Part shown: positions 9,201 through 17,736 of the stretch, in pieces
Layout of the letters: each line of letters starts with the position of its first letter
How positions within the stretch are numbered: position 1 is the first letter of the stretch
Assembly: GCA_025928545.1 (NCBI GenBank)
Contig: JAICJH010000006.1
Location: 62,001-126,000, forward strand
Length of the DNA: 64,000 nucleotides
Source: Bryobacteraceae bacterium
Lineage (GTDB): Bacteria > Acidobacteriota > Terriglobia > Bryobacterales > Bryobacteraceae
Direction of reading: 5' to 3'
Notes under the pieces: generated by a model
What the model was told of the DNA's origin: nothing
What the model saw: only the letters and a program-made list of their open reading frames with translations
Database searches by the model: none
Made by a program: the position numbers and the translations under genes

Positions 9201-11630
9201 TCAGCTGCCGTTCCACGTCAGCGTCTGTCCGGAACGCAGCCGCAGATCCTTCACCGCCGCTCCATAGCGGAGCCGGACAGAATTCCCCGCGGTTGATTTC
9301 ACCTTCGAGCTCGATAGCTTGCCATCTTTCCATGCCACATCCACTTCAAAGCCACCGCGTGCCCTCAATCCCGTGACCGACCCCGTTGGCCAGGCCTTCG
9401 GCAATGCCGGCAGAAGTTCTATTTGCCCATCGTGGCTCTGGACCAGCATTTCTGCAATCGCCGAAGCCCCGCCGAAATTCCCGTCGATCTGAAACGGTGG
9501 ATGCGCATCGAACATATCGGGATACGTTCGCTGCGGACTCAACAGGAAATTCAAAATACTGAACGCATGATCGCCTTCGCCCAGGCGGGCCCAGAGATTG
9601 ATGCGCCACGCAGTAGCCCATCCCGTCGCCTGATCGCCGCGAATCTCGAGCGAGCGGCGGGCCGCTGCCGCCAGTTCCGGCGTGTCCCGTCGATTGATCT
9701 GCCAACTCGGATAGAGGCCGAACAGATGCGATACGTGACGATGATGCACATCCTGGGCCTGCATATCCCAATCTTCCAGCCATTCCTGCAATTGGCCCGC
9801 GCTCCCGATCTGGCTGGGCGCGAGCCGCGCGCGCGTGGCCGCCAGCTGCGCGCGAAAATCGGCGTCAACTCCGAGGATTTCGCCGGCGCGAATCGAATCG
9901 GCAAACAGATCCCGCAGGATCTGCATGTCCATCGTCGGTCCGGGCGCAACCGCCGCGCCGTGCGGGTGTACATTCTCCGGAGACAGCGATGGATTCGTCA
10001 CCAGCCAGTGATGTTTCGGCTCCTCCACCAGAGTGTCGAGGAAGAACCGCGCCGCGCCCTTCATCGCCGGCCAGGCTTTTGCGAGGAACGCTTTATCGCC
10101 GCTGTAATCGTAGTGATCCCACAGATGCAGCGCCAGCCACGCACCGCCTGTCGGCCACATTCCGTATGGCGCGCCGTCAATCGGTGCGGATGCTCTCCAG
10201 ATGTCCGTATTGTGATGCACCACCCAGCCCTGGGCGTTGTACATTTCCTTCGCCGTACGAGCCCCGGTATCTGTGAGGTCCATGATCATCGCTATCAACG
10301 GGTCTACGCACTCGGCGAGATTGGTCGGCTCCGCGGGCCAGTAATTCATCTCTGTGTTGATGTTGATCGTGTATTTGCTGCCCCACGGCGGACTCATGCT
10401 CTCGTTCCAGAGCCCTTGCAGGTTAGCTGGCTGGCCGCCAGCGCGGGAACTGGATATCAGCAGATATCTCGCGAACTGAAAGTACAGTGCCGCCAGTTGC
10501 GGATCGCCGCCGTTGGCGAAATCCCGGATGCGTTCGTCCGTCGGCTTCTTCGCGGCCGCAGTGGTTCCCAGATCCAGCTGCACACGCCGGAACAGACGCT
10601 GGTGTTCTGCGATGTGAGCCCGGCGGATCGCATCGAACGGCTTCTTTTCCGCCGCGGCCAGAGTCTGCTCGGTTGCCTGCCGCGGATTGCCACTCACGTC
10701 TTTATAGCTCTTGTAACTGGTTGCGGCCGCGATCAGCAGAGTGGCGGAATCCGCGCCCTCCACTGCAACGGTTTGCCCTTCCGCCGTCGTGCGTCCACCC
10801 TGCGCCAGAACCCGGACGCGCGTCTCGAAAGTCAACGCTCCTTTGATGCCGGATGAATCGCCATTCACGCCCGTCATAACTAAGCTGCCCGGCGCCTCGG
10901 CTGTCACTGTCGCCTTCTGCGGCGTATTCATCTCGGCTTTGAAGGAAATCTTCCCGCGCTCTCCCGCCGTGAGCCGTACGACGATGACCTGATCCACGGG
11001 GCTCGAAAAAACTTCCCGCGTATATCGCACTCCGTCAGCAGTATAGTCAACGCGGGCTATGGCTGTATCCAGATCCAGATCGCGCCGGTAATTCCCCACC
11101 GAGTTCGTTGCCGGAAAGGTCAATTGCAGATTGCCTATGGTTTCGTACGGCATCTGCGCCAGCGGTTTTGCCATCACTTTATCGGTGATCAGTTTCGCGC
11201 CTTCCGCATACTTGCCTTCGAACAGGAGCCGCTGTACTTCGGGCAGCGCGCCCCGGGCATCGGGATTGACCGGATCGTACGGACCTCCCGCCCACAAAGT
11301 ATCTTCGTTGAGCTGGAGTCGTTCGTTCACCACACCGCCGAATACCATCGCGCCCAGACGGCCATTGCCTACCGGCAGGGCCTTGACCCATTCCGTCGCA
11401 CCGGGTCCGCCGCCACGCCCGCCAACCGGGGGCGCGTAAGGGTGATCGGACGCGGGTTGGCGATACCAAAGCGTCATCGTGCCCTCGGGGGGCGGCGCCT
11501 CCCCCATGAACTGCACTCCGGCAACTGGTGGGTTCTGCGCGTGGACAGCGAACTGCACGCTCCACAGCGCCACTCCAATGCCAGCCACCAGCATGACTGC
11601 ACTACAACATATTCCCTTTGAAACGTGCAT
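9201..11630 (-). CDS. Secreted GH95 alpha-L-fucosidase
   Basis: An 809-residue exported glycoside hydrolase of family 95, which removes alpha-1,2-linked fucose (some members act on L-galactose) by inversion. Signal peptide: MHVSKGICCSAVMLVAGIGV... cut near VHAQ. Family markers are LPVGNGRLGAMVFGG and LQLNEDTLWAGGPYDP in the N-terminal beta domain. In the (alpha/alpha)6 barrel they are NLQGLWNESMSPPWGSKY and NTEMNYWPAEPTNL, where the active-site Asn residues are expected, then GNFGGASAIAEMLVQS and GQIELLPALPKAWPTG. ATG 11630 follows a GGGGG site by 7 bases; an in-frame start at 11681 would hide the signal. A short GGRGGGPG insert lies near the N-terminus. Confidence 0.92.
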   Translation of the reverse strand: MHVSKGICCSAVMLVAGIGVALWSVQFAVHAQNPPVAGVQFMGEAPPPEGTMTLWYRQPASDHPYAPPVGGRGGGPGATEWVKALPVGNGRLGAMVFGGVVNERLQLNEDTLWAGGPYDPVNPDARGALPEVQRLLFEGKYAEGAKLITDKVMAKPLAQMPYETIGNLQLTFPATNSVGNYRRDLDLDTAIARVDYTADGVRYTREVFSSPVDQVIVVRLTAGERGKISFKAEMNTPQKATVTAEAPGSLVMTGVNGDSSGIKGALTFETRVRVLAQGGRTTAEGQTVAVEGADSATLLIAAATSYKSYKDVSGNPRQATEQTLAAAEKKPFDAIRRAHIAEHQRLFRRVQLDLGTTAAAKKPTDERIRDFANGGDPQLAALYFQFARYLLISSSRAGGQPANLQGLWNESMSPPWGSKYTININTEMNYWPAEPTNLAECVDPLIAMIMDLTDTGARTAKEMYNAQGWVVHHNTDIWRASAPIDGAPYGMWPTGGAWLALHLWDHYDYSGDKAFLAKAWPAMKGAARFFLDTLVEEPKHHWLVTNPSLSPENVHPHGAAVAPGPTMDMQILRDLFADSIRAGEILGVDADFRAQLAATRARLAPSQIGSAGQLQEWLEDWDMQAQDVHHRHVSHLFGLYPSWQINRRDTPELAAAARRSLEIRGDQATGWATAWRINLWARLGEGDHAFSILNFLLSPQRTYPDMFDAHPPFQIDGNFGGASAIAEMLVQSHDGQIELLPALPKAWPTGSVTGLRARGGFEVDVAWKDGKLSSSKVKSTAGNSVRLRYGAAVKDLRLRSGQTLTWNGS

Positions 11631-12080
11631 AGCATTACCCCCGGACAAATTCTGGAAGCGGTACCGCAACAACGTCACCATTCTATAGGCCCGGGATTTC
11701 CGATGAACTCGGCGGGCTTACGGGCGCGCTTGGACCGATCAAACTCCGGGGAATGAGTGGTCGGCCCGCAGGTGCGTTAGATCCCGAATAACAGCATTTT
11801 TTTACGCGCCTCGGTCAATCAATTGCAAGCAACGGCAACATGCGAGCTGTCGCCCTCGCGATTTGGATTGAAGGCGCAGAGTAAGACACTCGCCATCGGG
11901 ATTTTGGCAGCATCGGGCAGGCGGATTATGCAGCTCACTTAGAAATTCCGCAGCGGGTCCGGATTAGAGATTTTCGTGAATGGGCTTCTTCTCACTACTG
12001 TCTCTGCCTGTTCTTGCATGGGACGCGATTTAGTGGAAAACCTTATTTCATGCGTTCGCCTCCTGGAGGCGTGAAGAAAC
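11631..12080. other. Intergenic region between divergent GH95 gene and oxidase operon
   Basis: About 450 bases with no credible gene on either strand. It should hold the divergent promoters for the GH95 gene and the operon starting at 12081, but I cannot place -35/-10 boxes with confidence. The only clear element is the small stem at 12057-12071 that contains the ribosome site of the next gene. Confidence 0.5.
12057..12071 (+). promoter_or_regulatory. Stem-loop containing the ribosome-binding site of the operon's first gene
   Basis: CGCCTC (12057-12062) pairs with GAGGCG (12066-12071) around a 3-base loop. The GGAGG Shine-Dalgarno sequence at 12065-12069 lies in this stem, 11 bases before ATG 12081. 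Sequestration could limit translation initiation. The pairing is seen in the sequence; the effect is inferred. Confidence 0.4.
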
Positions 12081-12578
12081 ATGGACGACCCATTAGCGAT
12101 TTACCTTCACGACCATCTGGCCGGTTCCAGCTTCGCGGTCGAACTTTTGGAAAAGCTCGCTTCGGAGTTTTCCGGCACGCGGTCGGGTGAAATCGCGCGC
12201 CAGCTTCTTCAACAAGTGCAGGTTGATCGCAAGACGCTGGAAGAGCTGATCGCGAAGGTTGGCAAGGCGAACCCCGACATTTACGACGCGCTCGGTTGGA
12301 TCGCCGAACGGGTCAGCCGGATCAAGCTTAAGCACGACGACCCGACGGGAATTGGCGCCTTCGAAGCGTTTGAAACTATTGGTCTCGGCCTGCTTGGCAA
12401 ACGGGCGTTGTGGGAGGCGATGCAGGTCTGGCAGGAGTCGGATTCCAGGGTTGCGGGTCCGGACTATGCGGATCTGCTGGCTCGGGCAGAGCAACAGTTT
12501 CAAGGTGTAAATCACTACCGCCTGGAATTGATCCGCGGCGAATTGAGTACGAAGAGAGGAGATTCAGTCCAGCCATGA
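12081..12578 (+). CDS. Helical conserved hypothetical protein (ferritin-like?)
   Basis: A 165-residue soluble protein with no signal peptide, predicted almost wholly alpha-helical, opening PLAIYLHDHLAGSSFAVELLEKLASEF. The pattern of long amphipathic helices with scattered His/Glu (HDHLAGS, QLLQQVQVDRKTLEELI, EAFETIGLGLLGKRALWEAM, VNHYRLELIRGEL) recalls ferritin-like four-helix bundles. I do not see a clean paired EXXH di-metal motif, so metal binding is unproven. It heads the respiratory operon, and its stop overlaps the quinoprotein's start (ATGA). Confidence 0.65.
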   Translation: MDDPLAIYLHDHLAGSSFAVELLEKLASEFSGTRSGEIARQLLQQVQVDRKTLEELIAKVGKANPDIYDALGWIAERVSRIKLKHDDPTGIGAFEAFETIGLGLLGKRALWEAMQVWQESDSRVAGPDYADLLARAEQQFQGVNHYRLELIRGELSTKRGDSVQP

Positions 12579-14350
12579 AAATGCAGTGTTCAGCCTGTTT
12601 CCTGCTTCTGCTCGCACCGTGGGCAGCAGCCCAGGGACAAAGCCAGAAAATACAGGACCAGGCGGACGACGGGCAATGGATCATGCCCGCGAAGAACTAT
12701 GCCTCTACGCGTTTCAGCACTTTGACGGACATTAACACCGACACAGTCAAGAACCTTAAGCTGGCGTGGACATTCTCGACTGGGTTGACGCGTGGACATG
12801 AGGCTGGCCCGCTCGTGGTCAACAACACGATGTACATCGTGACGCCGTGGCCAAATATTCTCTATGCCCTGGACCTGACAAAGCCGGGTGGTCCGGTGAA
12901 GTGGTCTTACAAGCCGAAGCCGTCGGCCAGTTCGCAAGGGGTTGCGTGTTGCGATGTCGTCAACCGGGGGGCTGCCTGGTTCAACGGCAGGATTTACTAC
13001 AACACTCTGGACCTGCATACCGTCGCAGTCGACGCGACGACCGGAAAGGAGGTCTGGAATACAACGCTCGGCGACTTCAATAAGGGCGAAACGATGACGA
13101 TGGCGCCGATTGTCGCCAAGGGCGTTGTAATCGTCGGCGACAGCGGCGGCGAGTTCGGCATTCGCGGGTGGCTGGCGGGACTGGACGCGAAAGATGGGAA
13201 GATTTTATGGCGCGCCTATTCCACCGGGCCCGATAAGGATGTTCTCATCGGCCCTGGTTTTCATCCGTTTTACGCTTCGGAACGCGGAGCCGATCTTGGC
13301 ATGAAAACCTGGCCCGGCGACGCATGGAAAATCGGGGGTGGCACGGCCTGGAGCTGGATTTCCTGGGACCCCGAACTTGACCTCATCTATTACGGAACGG
13401 CCAATCCCGGTCCGTGGAACGCTGACCAACGTCCCGGAGATAACAAGTGGACCAGTACGATCTTTGCGCGCCGCCCCGAGACCGGGGAAGCTGTTTGGGC
13501 ATATCAGTTCAATCCTCACGACGTTCACGATTACGACGGGGTAAATGAGAATATCCTGCTTGATCTCACGATAAATGGGCAACTGCGCAAAGTTCTGGTT
13601 CATCCCGACCGAAATGCACGGATGTACGTGATCGATCGGGCGACGGGTGAAGTGATTTCGGCCGAAGCATACGCATTTCAAAACACCAGCGAGGGCGTGG
13701 ATCTGAAAACGGGCAAGCTCAAAATAAATTCAGCCAAAGTGGCTGGCACGAAAGCGGTGAAGGATATGTGTCCCGCGCCGCCCGGCGGCAAAGACTGGCA
13801 ACCGTCCGCATTCTCGCCGCGGACCGGGTGGCTCTATGTGCCTCACAACAATCTCTGCTATGAAGCTCAGACTGTAAATGCCAATTACATTGCGGGGACG
13901 CCCTACGTTGGAGAGAACGTGCGCATGTATGCGGGGCCTGGCGGCCAGCGCGGCGAATTCACAGCCTGGGACCCGGTAGCGGCGAAAGCCGTGTGGAGTG
14001 TGAAGGAATCGTTTCCGGCCTGGAGCGGCGCCATGGTGACGGCCGGCGATGTCGTTTTCTACGGAACCATGGACGGGTGGTTCCGCGCGCTTGACGCAAA
14101 GACGGGAACGAAGTTATGGGAGTTCAAGACCGGCTCCGGCATTATCTCGCAACCGATTACGTATAAGGGGCCGGACGGAAAACAATACGTGGCTGTTCTT
14201 TCGGGAGTTGGCGGATGGGCCGGGGCGATCGTCGCCGGCAACCTCAATCCGGCTGACGGGACAGGTGCGCTGGGTTTTCTAAACGCCATGGCAGACTTGC
14301 CGAATCAAACGACGAAGGGAGGCATGCTCTATGTATTCGCGCTTCCCTAG
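12575..14350 (+). CDS. PQQ-dependent methanol/ethanol dehydrogenase
   Basis: A 591-residue periplasmic quinoprotein with a signal peptide (MKMQCSACFLLLLAPWAAAQG). It shows the eight-bladed propeller tryptophan repeats (KLAWTFSTG, GKEVWNTTLG, GTKLWEFKTG). The vicinal Cys125-Cys126 (GVACCDVV) forms the unusual disulfide over PQQ. Active-site sequence NPHDVHDYDGVNENIL contains Asp319-Tyr320-Asp321; the first Asp fits the catalytic base, and a second Asp two residues on is the mark of lanthanide-dependent (XoxF/PedH-type) enzymes. There is no heme domain, so electrons must leave through a separate cytochrome, presumably the next gene, which it overlaps by 20 bases. Start is set by ATGA overlap with the previous gene. 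Confidence 0.9.
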   Translation: MKMQCSACFLLLLAPWAAAQGQSQKIQDQADDGQWIMPAKNYASTRFSTLTDINTDTVKNLKLAWTFSTGLTRGHEAGPLVVNNTMYIVTPWPNILYALDLTKPGGPVKWSYKPKPSASSQGVACCDVVNRGAAWFNGRIYYNTLDLHTVAVDATTGKEVWNTTLGDFNKGETMTMAPIVAKGVVIVGDSGGEFGIRGWLAGLDAKDGKILWRAYSTGPDKDVLIGPGFHPFYASERGADLGMKTWPGDAWKIGGGTAWSWISWDPELDLIYYGTANPGPWNADQRPGDNKWTSTIFARRPETGEAVWAYQFNPHDVHDYDGVNENILLDLTINGQLRKVLVHPDRNARMYVIDRATGEVISAEAYAFQNTSEGVDLKTGKLKINSAKVAGTKAVKDMCPAPPGGKDWQPSAFSPRTGWLYVPHNNLCYEAQTVNANYIAGTPYVGENVRMYAGPGGQRGEFTAWDPVAAKAVWSVKESFPAWSGAMVTAGDVVFYGTMDGWFRALDAKTGTKLWEFKTGSGIISQPITYKGPDGKQYVAVLSGVGGWAGAIVAGNLNPADGTGALGFLNAMADLPNQTTKGGMLYVFALP

Positions 14351-14879
14351 CCGGTTGGCGTATGGTGCGGCTTGCTGTCTTCTCGCACTCGCTGCCTGCA
14401 AGCGTGAACGCCGCGACGTGCGTCCGTCGCCGGCAGTTTCGGGGATGCCGGGCGATGCGGCGGGCGAGAGTACGCTGCGCCCTGGCGGCCAGGCGAACCA
14501 TGAGAATCTCAACAATCCATATGAAGGAAACGCGTATGCCATCTCCGAGGGCCAACGTCTCTACAACTGGTATAACTGCTCCGGTTGTCATGCCAATGGT
14601 GGCGGCGGCATTGGCCCGCCGCTGATCAAGAAAGACCAGCGCGACTGGATTTACGGCGGCGAGCCTTCCAATATTTTCGACACGATCGTGAAAGGCAGAC
14701 CGAATGGAATGCCGACGTGGGGAGGAAAGATTCCGGAGTATCAGGTGTGGCAACTAGTCACATATGTCCGCTCGCTCAACAATCTGGAGCCGAAAGCCGC
14801 CACGCCGCCTCGTTCCGATACGCTCGAAACAAAATCGGCGACGATTCTTCCGAATAAAGATGGAGCTCCGCATCCATGA
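14331..14879 (+). CDS. Lipoprotein c-type cytochrome (electron acceptor of the quinoprotein)
   Basis: A 182-residue protein with a lipoprotein signal (LLALAAC lipobox, Cys near residue 23), so it is membrane-anchored facing the periplasm. One heme site, Cys83-Ser-Gly-Cys86-His87, is followed by a likely axial Met in GMPTWGGKIPEYQVWQLVTYV, the standard class I ending. Linker regions on both sides are Pro/Ala-rich. Placed between the PQQ dehydrogenase (20-base overlap) and oxidase subunit II (ATGA overlap), it is the obvious shuttle between them. The partner role is inferred from position. Confidence 0.88.
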   Translation: MYSRFPSRLAYGAACCLLALAACKRERRDVRPSPAVSGMPGDAAGESTLRPGGQANHENLNNPYEGNAYAISEGQRLYNWYNCSGCHANGGGGIGPPLIKKDQRDWIYGGEPSNIFDTIVKGRPNGMPTWGGKIPEYQVWQLVTYVRSLNNLEPKAATPPRSDTLETKSATILPNKDGAPHP

Positions 14880-15844
14880 ATCAGTCGATGTGGCACACCG
14901 GAGGTCCGAACGCAGCGCACATTCAGGAACTCGCGGTATTTTTCGGCCTTCTGCTGGGTACGATTTTCGTCATTGTTGTGGCGGTCGCACTACTCTCGAT
15001 CCGACGACGCCATCGGGGCATCGAACAGGAGCCGCTGGAGGGCTCGCATCAACCCTCGGCCGGCACGGAGCACCGGCTGCGAACGACCGTTGGCATCGCC
15101 TCGGGAGTTACCGTCGTGATTCTCTTTGGACTGACAATTCTGAGCGTCTCGGTAGGCAAGGCCGTATCGGCCTCGGTTGCGCCCGCCGGAAACCTCAGCG
15201 TTGAAGTGACAGGCGCGCAGTGGTGGTGGAAGGTGCGCTACCTCAATGACGACCCGAGTCGCGTTCTGCTGACAGCTAACGAGATTCATATCCCGGCTGG
15301 GCGGCCGATCGCCATACGGGGATTAGCCGACGACGTGATCCATAGCTTCTGGGTGCCAGGTCTGCAGGGCAAGCGCGACCTGATTCCCGGCCGCATCACG
15401 CTGGAGTGGCTTCAGGCGGACCGACCCGGCGAGTACCGTGGGCAGTGTGCGGAATTCTGCGGCCTCCAGCATGCCCACATGGCGTTCTGGATAGTGAGTG
15501 AATCGCCCGATCAGTTCAACAAGTGGATGGATAACCAGCTTCAGCCTTCCATTGAGCCAGTTGACGACGACACCAAACGTGGCCAAAGCATATTCCTCAA
15601 GAGCGGTTGTGTTCTGTGCCATTCCATCCGCGGCACAGACGCGAGTGCCCAGATTGGACCCGATCTGACTCATTTCGGAAGCCGCAAAACGATCGCGGCC
15701 GGTACGCTTCCCAACACGAAAGGGAATCTCGCCGGCTGGATTGCGGATCCGCAGAATATTAAGCCGGGGACGCACATGGCGACGGTGCCGATCCAGCCCG
15801 CTGAAATGCAGCCGCTGATCGACTATCTGGAGAGTTTGAAATGA
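14876..15844 (+). CDS. coxB: Cytochrome c oxidase subunit II with fused cytochrome c (caa3 type)
   Basis: A 322-residue subunit II. Two N-terminal membrane helices are followed by the CuA domain: aromatic patch GAQWWWKVRYL, His156, then Cys191-x-Glu193-x-Cys195, His199 and Met202 (CAEFCGLQHAHM), a complete CuA site. A C-terminal cytochrome c domain has Cys245-Val-Leu-Cys248-His249 and ends with METLK-like sequence after HMATVPIQPAEMQPLIDYL, which supplies the likely Met ligand. It takes electrons from periplasmic cytochrome and passes them to subunit I. ATGA overlaps join it to both neighbours. Confidence 0.95.
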   Translation: MNQSMWHTGGPNAAHIQELAVFFGLLLGTIFVIVVAVALLSIRRRHRGIEQEPLEGSHQPSAGTEHRLRTTVGIASGVTVVILFGLTILSVSVGKAVSASVAPAGNLSVEVTGAQWWWKVRYLNDDPSRVLLTANEIHIPAGRPIAIRGLADDVIHSFWVPGLQGKRDLIPGRITLEWLQADRPGEYRGQCAEFCGLQHAHMAFWIVSESPDQFNKWMDNQLQPSIEPVDDDTKRGQSIFLKSGCVLCHSIRGTDASAQIGPDLTHFGSRKTIAAGTLPNTKGNLAGWIADPQNIKPGTHMATVPIQPAEMQPLIDYLESLK

Positions 15845-17736
15845 CACCGGCAGCGTCAGAGCAGCATGCACATGCGGATCTGGAGGTTTTGCGGCGCACG
15901 TGGAGTTCCCGGCCGGGCCTGCTCGGGTGGCTCTCGGAAATCAACCACCGCGAAATCGGCCGCCGTTATATCCTGACTGCTTTTTTCTTCCTGTTGGTTG
16001 GCGGGCTTGAGGCATTCCTGATGCGATTGCAACTGGCTAAGCCCGAAAATACCTTCCTCTCGGCCGCGCGCTACAACCAGATCTTCACTCTTCACGGCAC
16101 CACGATGATGTTTCTTTTCGCGGTACCTGTAATGGAGGGAATGGGAGTTTATCTCGTTCCTCTGATGGTGGGAACACGGAACGTCGCATTCCCCCGGCTC
16201 AATGCTTTCGGTTACTGGATGTATCTTGCGGGCGGCATTTTCCTGTACGGTTGTGCCTTCTTCAACATGATTCCGGATGCCGGATGGTTTGCGTATCCGC
16301 CGCTTTCCGGCCCGCAGTATTCACCGGGAAAAGGTGTGGATGCCTGGGCGCAGATGATCACCTTCACGGAAATCTCTGCTCTCTGCGTTGCCGTGGAGCT
16401 CATCGTCACCATTCTTAAGATGCGCGCTCCGGGCATGTCATTAAACCGAATGCCGATGTATTGCTGGTCGATGCTGATTCAGTCTTTCATGATCGTCTTC
16501 GCCATGCCCGCCGTGATGGTTGCAAGCACGATGTTTCTGCTGAACGATCGAACCATCGGGACGCACTTCGTCAATCCGGCGGAGGGTGGCGATCCACTTC
16601 TCTACCAGCATGTGTTCTGGTTCTTCGGCCATCCGGAGGTCTACATTATCTTTTTGCCGGCGCTGGGAATGATTTCATCAATCCTCGAAACGCACACGCG
16701 CCGCCGCATCTTCGGGTATCCGGCGTTGGTGCTGTCGCTGGTGGGGAACGGCTTTATCGCGTTCGGCCTCTGGGTGCACCACATGTTCGCGACAGGTCTG
16801 CCTCAAATCGGGGAAGCTTATTTCACCGCTGCGAGTATGATGATCGCGATCACCAGCGGCGTTCAGATCTTCTGCTGGCTCGCGACAATGTGGAGCGGCA
16901 GGCTGCAGTTGACCGCGGCGGTTCACTTTGTTTTCGGCTTCATCTTCATCTTCGTTATGGGTGGCATGACGGGCGTCATGCTCGCATCCATTCCGCTCGA
17001 CCTTCAGGCGCACGACACGTTCTTTGTCGTGGCGCATTTTCATTACGTTCTGATCGGCGGCGCCCTGTTTCCGCTTTTTGGCGGGTTCCATTACTGGTTC
17101 CCGAAATTCACCGGCCGCAGAATGGACGAACGGCTCGGGAAGCTCTCGTTCTGGATTCTCTTTATCGGCTTCAACCTGACGTTCTTCCCGATGCACTGGC
17201 TGGGCATGATTGGGATGACGCGGCGCATTTACACCTATCTCCCGGGGCTCGGCTGGGAGCGCTGGAATCTTTTGGCGTCGGGCGGAGCGGTCATCATTCT
17301 GCTCGGCGGCATCTTATTTATTACCAATGCCCTTCGCAGCCGCGCGAACGGAGCACGCGCCGGAAACGATCCCTGGGCGGCGAGTACGCTCGAATGGGAA
17401 GCGGAGTCACCACCTGCACCTTACAACTTTCCGAACCTTCCCGTCGTAACCAGCCGAACCCCGCTGTGGACACCCGCCGCCGAGCGCTCCATCGTCGTCG
17501 GTCTCCGCGAGGATCGCCGGGAAGTCCTCATCACAAGCGTTCTGGATGCGGAACCGCATCACCGTACCGTGCAGCCGAGGCCTACTCTGTGGCCGATACT
17601 GACCGCTTTAGGTTTTTCGATTGGTCTGGCGGGGTCGATTTTCGCGTTCTCCTGGTATTACGTCGCATCGGTGCTCGGCATGATCGGTCTGATCGGATGG
17701 TTTTGGCCGGAACGGCCGCTGGAGGTTGCAGCATGA
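15841..17736 (+). CDS. ctaD: Cytochrome c oxidase subunit I
   Basis: A 631-residue heme-copper oxidase catalytic subunit. Metal ligands are complete: His85 (low-spin heme), His264 and the cross-linked Tyr268 in GHPEVYI, His313-His314 (CuB), His399 and His401 (HFHYV). Glu266, the inner D-channel acid, is kept. Aligned by hand with A-type enzymes, the D-channel entry Asp is Asn114 (GTRNVAFPRLN) and the K-channel Lys is Gln342 (TSGVQIF). After the 12-helix core there is a hydrophilic linker and two more membrane helices (about residues 580-620), as in long caa3-type subunits. ATGA overlaps connect it to subunits II and III. Confidence 0.95.
   Translation: MTPAASEQHAHADLEVLRRTWSSRPGLLGWLSEINHREIGRRYILTAFFFLLVGGLEAFLMRLQLAKPENTFLSAARYNQIFTLHGTTMMFLFAVPVMEGMGVYLVPLMVGTRNVAFPRLNAFGYWMYLAGGIFLYGCAFFNMIPDAGWFAYPPLSGPQYSPGKGVDAWAQMITFTEISALCVAVELIVTILKMRAPGMSLNRMPMYCWSMLIQSFMIVFAMPAVMVASTMFLLNDRTIGTHFVNPAEGGDPLLYQHVFWFFGHPEVYIIFLPALGMISSILETHTRRRIFGYPALVLSLVGNGFIAFGLWVHHMFATGLPQIGEAYFTAASMMIAITSGVQIFCWLATMWSGRLQLTAAVHFVFGFIFIFVMGGMTGVMLASIPLDLQAHDTFFVVAHFHYVLIGGALFPLFGGFHYWFPKFTGRRMDERLGKLSFWILFIGFNLTFFPMHWLGMIGMTRRIYTYLPGLGWERWNLLASGGAVIILLGGILFITNALRSRANGARAGNDPWAASTLEWEAESPPAPYNFPNLPVVTSRTPLWTPAAERSIVVGLREDRREVLITSVLDAEPHHRTVQPRPTLWPILTALGFSIGLAGSIFAFSWYYVASVLGMIGLIGWFWPERPLEVAA

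Noticed and set aside
9423-10856. A 477-codon open frame antisense to the GH95 gene
   Set aside because: It has no recognisable domain, is Arg/Pro/Ala-rich as expected from the complement of GC-rich coding DNA, and the GH95 frame is fully conserved.
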